From the NCBI RefSeq assembly GCF_030159855.1, contig NZ_BSNG01000002.1, positions 45,935 through 109,934 on the forward strand: a DNA stretch of 64,000 nucleotides, in the 5' to 3' direction. Each line of letters begins with the position of its first letter. Positions within the stretch are counted from its first letter, which is position 1. The position numbers and the translations under genes are program-made. Below the pieces are notes generated by a model that made no database searches, was not told where the DNA came from, and worked only from the letters and a program-made list of their open reading frames with translations. Positions 58,770 through 64,000 of this stretch are shown piece by piece. This DNA is from Devosia yakushimensis. GTDB lineage: Bacteria; Pseudomonadota; Alphaproteobacteria; Rhizobiales; Devosiaceae.

Positions 58770-61262
58770 ATGCATCACGATACCCCCTTGATCACCACGA
58801 TCGTTGCGGGTCTCGTACTTGCATTCATCTTCGGCATGATTGCCAACCGCTTCCGGCTGCCGCCGCTGGTGGGATATCTGTTTGCCGGTATTCTGGTGGG
58901 CCCCAATACGCCCGGCTTCGTTGCCGATCAGGCGCTTGGAGCCGAATTGGCCGAATTGGGCGTGATCCTCCTCATGTTCGGGGTGGGGCTGCATTTTTCG
59001 CTCAAGGATCTGATGAGCGTACGGGCGCTGGCCATTCCCGGGGCGCTGGCGCAGATCGCGCTGGCGACGCTTTTGGGGCTTGGGCTGGCGATGCTGCTGG
59101 GCTGGGACCTGGGCGCGGGCCTGTTGTTCGGGTTGGCCCTTTCGGTGGCCTCGACCGTAGTGCTGCTCAAGGCGCTGCAGGACCGGCGGCTGATCGAGAC
59201 CGAGCGCGGGCGGATCGCTGTCGGCTGGCTGATCGTGGAAGACCTCGCCATGGTGCTGGCGCTGGTGCTGATCCCGGCCATTGCCAGCCTCAACGGCGCC
59301 GATAGCGGGGTGCATGATCCTTTCGTCTCCTTCGTTGAACGCATTGTCGGCGGTTCGGTCGGCATCTGGGGCGTGCTGGGGCTGACCGTCATCAAGGTGG
59401 CCGCCTTTGTCGGCTTCATGCTGATCGTGGGCCGCAGGCTGATCCCCTGGGCGCTGCATGCCACCGCCCATACCGGGAGCCGCGAATTGTTCCGCCTGGC
59501 GGTGCTCGCCATTGCGCTGGGCGTGGCACTGGGTTCGGCCGTGCTGTTCGGGGTGTCGCTGGCGCTGGGCGCGTTCTTTGCCGGCATGATCCTGTCGGAA
59601 AGCGAGCTCAGCCATCGGGCGGCGCAGGAAACCCTGCCGCTGCGCGATGCGTTCTCGGTGCTGTTCTTCGTGTCGGTCGGCATGCTGTTCGACCCCTCGA
59701 TCATCCTCACCGATCCGCTGCCAGTGCTGGCGACGGTGTTCATCATCATCATCGGCAAGTCGCTGGCCGCCTTCGGCATCGTGCTGCTGTTCCGCCGGCC
59801 CATGGCCACGGCGCTGACCATTTCGGCCTCGCTGGCGCAGATCGGCGAATTCTCCTTTATCCTGGCCAGCATGGGGGTGGCCCTGGCCATCCTGCCGCCT
59901 GAGGGGCAGGACCTCATTCTGGCGGGCGCGCTGATTTCCATCGTGCTCAACCCGCTGGTGTTCTGGGGCGTGGACATGGTGCGGCCGCGCCTCGAGGCGC
60001 GCGTGGCACAGCGCAAGGCCGAGCAGATGGAGCGCGATGGCGTGCGCATCGAGCCGGTCGAGCGGGTCGATGCCGCCGAAGGGCCGATCACCAGTGACGC
60101 TCCGGGGGAGGCGGCGGTGGATCGCGGTGCGCCCGGCGCCGATGACGATATTCCCGATGCGTCCAACCAGATCGACCACACGGTGCTGGTGGGCTATGGC
60201 CAGGTTGGCCGGGTGGTGGCCGATGGGCTCAAGGCCGCCGGATCGCCCGTGGTGGTGATCGAGGATTCCGACCATGACGTTGCCGCGGCCCGGGCCGCGG
60301 GGCTTGAGGTGGTGTTCGGCAATGCGGCTAGCGCCGCCGTGCTGCGGCTGGCCAATCTGGAAGCCGCCAAGACGCTGCTGATTGCCATTTCCAATGGGTT
60401 TGAGGCCGGCACGGTCTGCGAATCCGGCCGCAAGCTCAATCCGGGCATCCGCATCATCACGCGGGCCTATTCCGAGGAAGAGGATGTGCATCTGCGCGGG
60501 CTGGGCGCCGATATCGTCATTCGCGGCGAGCGTGAAATCGGTATCGGCATGCTGGCCTGGCTGCGCGGCGAGCGGTCCGAAGATGGGGTGGCGGACATTA
60601 TCGAGCCGGGTGCGCCCGAGCCCGAGCCTAAATTGCCGCCGGTCGAGAACCTCTTGGCCAAGGCGGTGGCGACGCCGGCCGCAGCGATCGTCGTGACTGA
60701 GCCGGCGCCGGTCGCGGTGATCGAAGCGCCATTGGTGGACGTGCCGGCAGAGCCGGAAACGCCTGAGGCTGCGGAAGCGGAAGAGACGGTGCCGGTGGCC
60801 GACGTCATCATCCTGCCGCCGCCGTCACCGGCTATTGAGGAAGCCGCTATTGAGGAAGAGCTTGCCGAGGAACCGGAGGATAGTGTTCCCGAGCCTGACA
60901 TGAATGTGGCGACACCGGCAGTCGGCGAGGCGCCCGCTGCCATTGACGAGATCGCGCCGCCGGTGGTGATCGATGTCACGCCGGTGGTTGTGCCGCGGAC
61001 CGAGGCAGCGGCGGACGAGGCGGATGGTGAAGGCGGCGAAGCTGCCGGAGAGAATGTGACGCCTTCGGGCTCGGTTGAGGCGGCGCCGTCTGCCGAGCCC
61101 GAAGGCGAGATTCCGAGCAGCCAAGAGCCTGCCAATGCTGTCGAAGCGGAAGGCGAAAGCGTGCCAGAGCCGATGGCCGATGCAGATGGGGCTGATGGCG
61201 AAGAAGGGGAGGCGGAAAAGCCGGGTGCCGTGCCTCCCGTGACCCCTGAGCCCAAAGGATAG
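58770..61262 (+). CDS. CPA2 cation:proton antiporter with RCK domain and long acidic tail
   Basis: The 830-residue product has a 12-13 helix antiporter domain (1 to about 400, LGVILLMFGVGLHFSLKDL; LALGAFFAGMILSESELSHRA) and a TrkA-N/RCK domain (about 470-595, VLVGYGQVGRVVADGLKAAG), as in YbaL/RosB and KefB proteins for K+ or Na+ efflux. From about 600 to the end there is a Pro/Ala/Glu-rich, highly acidic and likely disordered tail, which the family does not need and which adds about 230 residues. The tail may be a regulatory or interaction region; its role is unknown. Confidence 0.93.
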   Translation: MHHDTPLITTIVAGLVLAFIFGMIANRFRLPPLVGYLFAGILVGPNTPGFVADQALGAELAELGVILLMFGVGLHFSLKDLMSVRALAIPGALAQIALATLLGLGLAMLLGWDLGAGLLFGLALSVASTVVLLKALQDRRLIETERGRIAVGWLIVEDLAMVLALVLIPAIASLNGADSGVHDPFVSFVERIVGGSVGIWGVLGLTVIKVAAFVGFMLIVGRRLIPWALHATAHTGSRELFRLAVLAIALGVALGSAVLFGVSLALGAFFAGMILSESELSHRAAQETLPLRDAFSVLFFVSVGMLFDPSIILTDPLPVLATVFIIIIGKSLAAFGIVLLFRRPMATALTISASLAQIGEFSFILASMGVALAILPPEGQDLILAGALISIVLNPLVFWGVDMVRPRLEARVAQRKAEQMERDGVRIEPVERVDAAEGPITSDAPGEAAVDRGAPGADDDIPDASNQIDHTVLVGYGQVGRVVADGLKAAGSPVVVIEDSDHDVAAARAAGLEVVFGNAASAAVLRLANLEAAKTLLIAISNGFEAGTVCESGRKLNPGIRIITRAYSEEEDVHLRGLGADIVIRGEREIGIGMLAWLRGERSEDGVADIIEPGAPEPEPKLPPVENLLAKAVATPAAAIVVTEPAPVAVIEAPLVDVPAEPETPEAAEAEETVPVADVIILPPPSPAIEEAAIEEELAEEPEDSVPEPDMNVATPAVGEAPAAIDEIAPPVVIDVTPVVVPRTEAAADEADGEGGEAAGENVTPSGSVEAAPSAEPEGEIPSSQEPANAVEAEGESVPEPMADADGADGEEGEAEKPGAVPPVTPEPKG

Positions 61263-61340
61263 GCGGGCCTTGGCTTTGATGGTGCACAGAGGTCTGGAAC
61301 GGCAGGGAGCCATGGCGGCGTGCGGGGAGCGGTGCGGGCG

Positions 61341-61769
61341 ATGATTTCGCAGAAGGCCAAATATGCCCTGCGGGCATTGGTGTCGCTGGCCCGGGCCGGG
61401 CGGGGCGAAACCATGATGATCGGGGAAATCTCCAAGGCCCAGGCGATCCCCAAGAAGTTTCTCGAGCAGATTTTGCTGGAGCTCAAGCGGGCCGGCTATG
61501 TCGCGAGCCGCCGTGGGCGGACCGGGGGCTATGAACTGCTCAAGGCGCCCGAGGAGATCAAGTTCGGCGAAGTGCTGCGGCTGATCGACGGGCCGATCGC
61601 CCCGCTCCCCTGCCTCTCCAAGATCGCCTATCGCAAATGCGAGGATTGCCGGGACGAGGCGTCGTGCGAAATCCGCCATGTGTTCGAGCGGGTGACGCTG
61701 GCGACGCGGGCCGTGCTGGATCAGACGACGCTGGCGGATTCATTGCGGCTGGAAGATTTGCCGGTTTAG
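61341..61769 (+). CDS. Rrf2 family transcriptional regulator, probably Fe-S
   Basis: The start MISQKAKYALRALVSLARAG is the standard Rrf2 beginning; a GTG seven codons earlier is also open. The 142-residue product has the winged helix (IPKKFLEQILLELKRAGYVASRRGRTGGYEL) and four cysteines in LPCLSKIAYRKCEDCRDEASC, spaced C-x8-C-x2-C-x5-C, which could hold an Fe-S cluster. Sensing of iron, sulfur, oxygen or NO is possible. It lies 78 bp after the antiporter gene. Confidence 0.9.
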   Translation: MISQKAKYALRALVSLARAGRGETMMIGEISKAQAIPKKFLEQILLELKRAGYVASRRGRTGGYELLKAPEEIKFGEVLRLIDGPIAPLPCLSKIAYRKCEDCRDEASCEIRHVFERVTLATRAVLDQTTLADSLRLEDLPV

Positions 61770-61804
61770 AGGGCCAATTGCCCTATTCTCCCCACCGCCC
61801 CACC

Positions 61805-61899
61805 CACCGTCGCCTCCCTCGGGCTTGACCCGAGGGTCTTTCTCAACTCGGCAGAAGCGGCGGGTGGCCCTCGGGTCGAGCCCGAGGGAGACGCGGTGG
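61805..61899. repeat. long inverted repeat between convergent rrf2 and purU
   Basis: The arms at about 61805-61838 and 61866-61899 are near-identical complements with a few mismatches, and each contains a smaller palindrome (CCCTCGGG-N5-CCCGAGGG). It can form either one long hairpin or two small ones. It probably belongs to a dispersed intergenic family and may stop transcription from both sides. Confidence 0.7.
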
Positions 61900-61939
61900 T
61901 TGTTGGGTGATGGTGGTCTACGACAACGTCGCCGCCTTC

Positions 61940-62794
61940 CTACCCGAACACCACGGTCTTCTTGCCATTGAGCATGACCCGGTTTTCCAGGTGCAGCTTG
62001 ACGGCGCGGGCGAGGACGCGGCTTTCGATGTCGCGGCCGGCGGCGACCAGGTCGTCCGGGCTCATGGCGTGGGTGACGCGGGCGGTTTCCTGCTCGATGA
62101 TCGGGCCTTCGTCGAGATCGGGGGTGACGTAATGGGCGGTGGCGCCGATGATCTTGACGCCGCGCTCATGGGCCTGGTGATAGGGCTTGGCGCCCTTGAA
62201 GCTGGGCAGGAAGGAGTGGTGGATATTGATCACCTGGCCGAAGAGGCGGGTGGAGAGATTATCCGACAGCACCTGCATGTAGCGGGCCAGCACAACGAGG
62301 TCGGCGCCCGATTGCTTGACGATGGCCAGCACCTGCTCTTCCTGGGCCGCCTTGGTGGCGGCGGTGACGGGCAGCAGGTGGAAGGGGATGTTTTCCGCCT
62401 CGGCGAGCTTTTGCGTCGCATCGTGGTTGGAGATGATGGCGGCGACTTCGGCATCGAGCCAGCCGACCTGGATCTGATAGAGCAGGTGGCGCAGGGTATG
62501 GTCGAACTTACTGACCATGATGACGATGCGCTTCTTGCGCGCTTCGTCGGCCAGGGCGGTCTTCATGGAGAAGCGTTCGATGGCCGGCTTGAGGGCGCGC
62601 TCGATGGTGTCGCGGCCGATGCCTTGGGGGGCGGTGAAGGCCAGACGCATGAAGAAGCGGTCGGTTTCGCGATCCCAGAACTGATTGGATTCGGCGATAT
62701 TGGCGTTGAGTGCGGCCAGTTCCGTGGTCACGGCGGCGACGATGCCGGGGCGGTCGGCGCAGGAAAGGGTCAGGACGAAATTGGCCGTGGTCAT
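61940..62794 (-). CDS. purU: formyltetrahydrofolate deformylase
   Basis: PurU releases formate from 10-formyl-THF and balances the one-carbon pool. The 284-residue product has an N-terminal ACT domain (LTLSCADRPGIVAAVTTEL) and the formyltransferase-fold domain with the catalytic Asn-His-Asp set (VINIHHSFLPSFKGAKPYHQA; TPDLDEGPIIEQ). Length is normal. A terminator for the transcript upstream lies at 62870-62903, so purU must have its promoter in 62795-62870. Confidence 0.96.
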   Translation of the reverse strand: MTTANFVLTLSCADRPGIVAAVTTELAALNANIAESNQFWDRETDRFFMRLAFTAPQGIGRDTIERALKPAIERFSMKTALADEARKKRIVIMVSKFDHTLRHLLYQIQVGWLDAEVAAIISNHDATQKLAEAENIPFHLLPVTAATKAAQEEQVLAIVKQSGADLVVLARYMQVLSDNLSTRLFGQVINIHHSFLPSFKGAKPYHQAHERGVKIIGATAHYVTPDLDEGPIIEQETARVTHAMSPDDLVAAGRDIESRVLARAVKLHLENRVMLNGKKTVVFG

Positions 62795-62869
62795 GCTAGC
62801 CTCGAATTTTTCTCGCCTGCGGTATCAATGGCTTGAGCGGCCCCGTCAAGCTGGCAATGGGCAGCGGGC

Positions 62870-62903
62870 AATAAAAAGGGCCGCCCACGACGGGACGGCC
62901 CTT
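62870..62903 (-). terminator. rho-independent terminator on the minus strand
   Basis: AAGGGCCG (62876-62883) pairs with CGGCCCTT (62896-62903), extended by CC/GG, and on the minus strand the stem is followed by TTTTTAT. It ends the transcript of the small gene at 62942-63016 (or read-through from the ABC permeases). Confidence 0.88.
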
Positions 62904-62941
62904 CCTGAGTTTATAGGCCTCAAGTGCCTTGAAGGAGCGTG

Positions 62942-63016
62942 CTAGCGGAGGGCTGCCTCCATGGCCAGCACTGAAAATCCAAGACCTGCTTCGAGAACCT
63001 TAATCTCAATTGACAC
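62942..63016 (-). CDS. very small orphan gene, 24 codons
   Basis: A GTG start with the 13-base ribosome site AAGGAGGTGATCC (63030-63018), a perfect complement of the 16S rRNA 3' end, seven bases from the start codon (counting from GGAGG). The product begins MSIEIKVLEAGLGFS and is partly hydrophobic with both acidic and basic residues. An in-frame ATG at 63046 would give 34 residues but would put the ribosome site inside the coding part. The gene has a candidate promoter and a strong terminator, so it looks like a complete unit. I know no homologue. It could be a regulatory or precursor peptide. Confidence 0.45.
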   Translation of the reverse strand: MSIEIKVLEAGLGFSVLAMEAALR

Positions 63017-63051
63017 TGGATCACCTCCTTCACGTTGGTTGAACATGACAC

Positions 63052-63080
63052 CAGAATGACAGATTTTTCCGATCTGTCCA
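63052..63080 (-). promoter_or_regulatory. candidate promoter with inverted repeat for the small gene
   Basis: On the minus strand TGGACA (63080-63075) and ATTCTG (63057-63052) are 17 bases apart. ACAGAT (63059-63064) and ATCTGT (63072-63077) form a perfect inverted repeat with a 7-base centre lying between the two boxes, which looks like an operator. Confidence 0.4.
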
Positions 63081-63110
63081 GCCTTGCGGTCCGGCCCAGG
63101 GATTGGTGTG

Positions 63111-63920
63111 TCAGGCGCGCGCCTTTTTCGGGCGCGAGCGCAATTGGATGATGGTGGCCGCCAGAACGCCCAGCGCCACGATGCCGATGATGATGGTGGC
63201 GAGCGCATTGACGTCGGGGGAAACGCCCAGCCGGACCTTGGAGAAGATCACCATGGGCAGGGTGGACGAGCCCGGGCCCGAGACGAAGCTGGCAATGACC
63301 AGATCGTCGAGCGAGAGGGTAAAGCCCAGGAGCCACCCCGAGACCAGCGCCGGAGCGATAATGGGCAGGGTGATGTCGAAAAAGGTGCGCAGCGGCGAGG
63401 CGCCCAGATCCATGGCCGCTTCTTCCAGGCTCCGGTCGAAATCGGAGAGGCGCGACTGCACCACGACGCAGACATAGGCCATGCAGAAGGTGGAATGGGC
63501 GATGACGATGGTCAGCGTACCGCGGCCGCGTGGCCAGCCCAACAGGCTTTCCATGGCGACGAACAGCAGCAGCAGGGACAGGCCGGTGATCACGTCGGGC
63601 ATGACCAGGGGGGCCGAGACCATGCCGGAAAACAGCGTGCGGCCCTTGAAGCGCCGGAAGCGCACCAGGGCGACGGCGGCGAGTGTTCCCAGCACCAGGG
63701 CGATGGTGGCGCTGAGCGCGGCGATCTGCAGGCTCAGCCAGGCGGCGCCCAGCATCTGGGGATCGTTGAAGAGCTCGCCATACCATTTGGTGGAGAAACC
63801 CGACCAGACGGTGACCAGCCGGCTCTCGTTGAACGAGAAGATGACCAGCGAGATGATGGGCGCATAGAGGAAGGAAAAGCCGAGCGCTGCGGCGATGGGG
63901 AGGAACCAGCCACGACGCAT
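63111..63920 (-). CDS. polyamine-type ABC transporter permease (PotI/PotC-like)
   Basis: The 269-residue product has six membrane helices: it starts with FLPIAAALGFSFLYAPIISLVIFSFNES, typical for PotC/PotI, and has the EAA loop EEAAMDLGASPLRTFFDITLPIIAPAL. The C-terminal end is basic (RSRPKKARA). It works with the partner permease to its right and with ATPase and binding proteins beyond the window. Putrescine or spermidine is the family substrate; other amines are possible. Confidence 0.9.
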   Translation of the reverse strand: MRRGWFLPIAAALGFSFLYAPIISLVIFSFNESRLVTVWSGFSTKWYGELFNDPQMLGAAWLSLQIAALSATIALVLGTLAAVALVRFRRFKGRTLFSGMVSAPLVMPDVITGLSLLLLFVAMESLLGWPRGRGTLTIVIAHSTFCMAYVCVVVQSRLSDFDRSLEEAAMDLGASPLRTFFDITLPIIAPALVSGWLLGFTLSLDDLVIASFVSGPGSSTLPMVIFSKVRLGVSPDVNALATIIIGIVALGVLAATIIQLRSRPKKARA

Positions 63921-63921
63921 G

Positions 63922-64000
63922 TTACTTCTCCACCACAGCGCTCTGGGCGCGTTGCAAGAGCATGATGGGGACCACGACGACCACCAGCATGGCGATGGCC
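63922..64000 (-). CDS. ABC transporter permease (PotH-like), 3' end only
   Basis: The last 25 codons are seen: a hydrophobic AMLVVVVVPIMLLQRAQ segment, then SAVVEK and TAA at 63924-63922. It ends directly before the ATG of the PotI-like gene, which fits the potH-potI order. The rest lies beyond the right edge. Confidence 0.75.
   Translation of the reverse strand, partial: AIAMLVVVVVPIMLLQRAQSAVVEK

Noticed and set aside
63018..63030. GGATCACCTCCTT on the plus strand, the 3' end of 16S rRNA
   Set aside because: No other 16S sequence surrounds it. It is explained as the complement of a perfect Shine-Dalgarno site on the minus strand.
62920..63786. Long frame antisense/out of frame to the PotI-like permease
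   Set aside because: Composition is Arg/Ala/Gly/His rich, and the permease frame has full family motifs.

Overview
The window is high-GC chromosomal DNA from an alphaproteobacterium of the order Hyphomicrobiales. Gene content and order (an F1-only atpHAGDC operon, bL21 with a long C-terminal extension, nadD/rsfS/rlmH next to murein genes, obgE behind rpmA) suggest Devosia or a close relative; the genus is an inference from memory, not a search. Nearly all of the sequence is ordinary chromosome. No insertion sequence, prophage, CRISPR array or rRNA operon is visible.

Layout. 1-3 kb: cut-off secreted repeat protein, EamA exporter, xerC. 3-11 kb: priA, a BrnT/BrnA toxin-antitoxin pair, then the F1 ATP synthase operon ending in a clear terminator. 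11-19 kb: chemoreceptor, an Asp/Glu racemase-like gene, and a minus-strand cell-envelope run (murein hydrolase activator EnvC, carboxy-terminal protease CtpA, polysaccharide deacetylase, RppH). 19-28 kb: VapBC with a readable promoter/operator, rlmH, rsfS, nadD, proA, proB, obgE, three overlapping GNAT genes, rpmA and rplU. 28-32 kb is accessory-like: metal-dependent hydrolase, tRNA-Ser(CGA), a rifamycin ADP-ribosyltransferase (arr), VOC protein, a transporter remnant, and a TetR/SDR divergent pair with two matching operators.

32-37 kb: an ECF sigma factor and its membrane anti-sigma factor lie beside three exported proteins with polyaspartate runs: a subtilisin-like protease, a Ser-Asn repeat protein and a Trp/Asp-rich small protein. 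36.7-45.3 kb: a carbohydrate uptake and breakdown locus with a GntR regulator, a DapA/NanA-family aldolase, a complete ABC importer with a Tat-exported binding protein, a cytoplasmic sialidase-fold enzyme and an MFS transporter. 45.3-45.8 kb has no gene but folds into several long helices, probably an unidentified structured RNA, and is followed by an MHYT-GGDEF-EAL cyclic-di-GMP protein.

48-64 kb: metallophosphoesterase, lipid kinase, PAP2 phosphatase, dadA, maeB, small stress/VOC/YciI genes, an overlapping aldo-keto reductase/FAH hydrolase/RecD-like helicase operon, a CPA2 antiporter with a long acidic tail, an Rrf2 regulator, purU, and a polyamine-type ABC permease pair running off the right edge. 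Downstream of that pair is a very short reading frame with a perfect extended Shine-Dalgarno sequence, its own candidate promoter with an inverted repeat, and a strong terminator.

The least explained items are the structured region at 45.3-45.6 kb, the small gene at 62.9-63.1 kb, and the sigma/anti-sigma/polyacidic protein neighbourhood at 33-36.7 kb.
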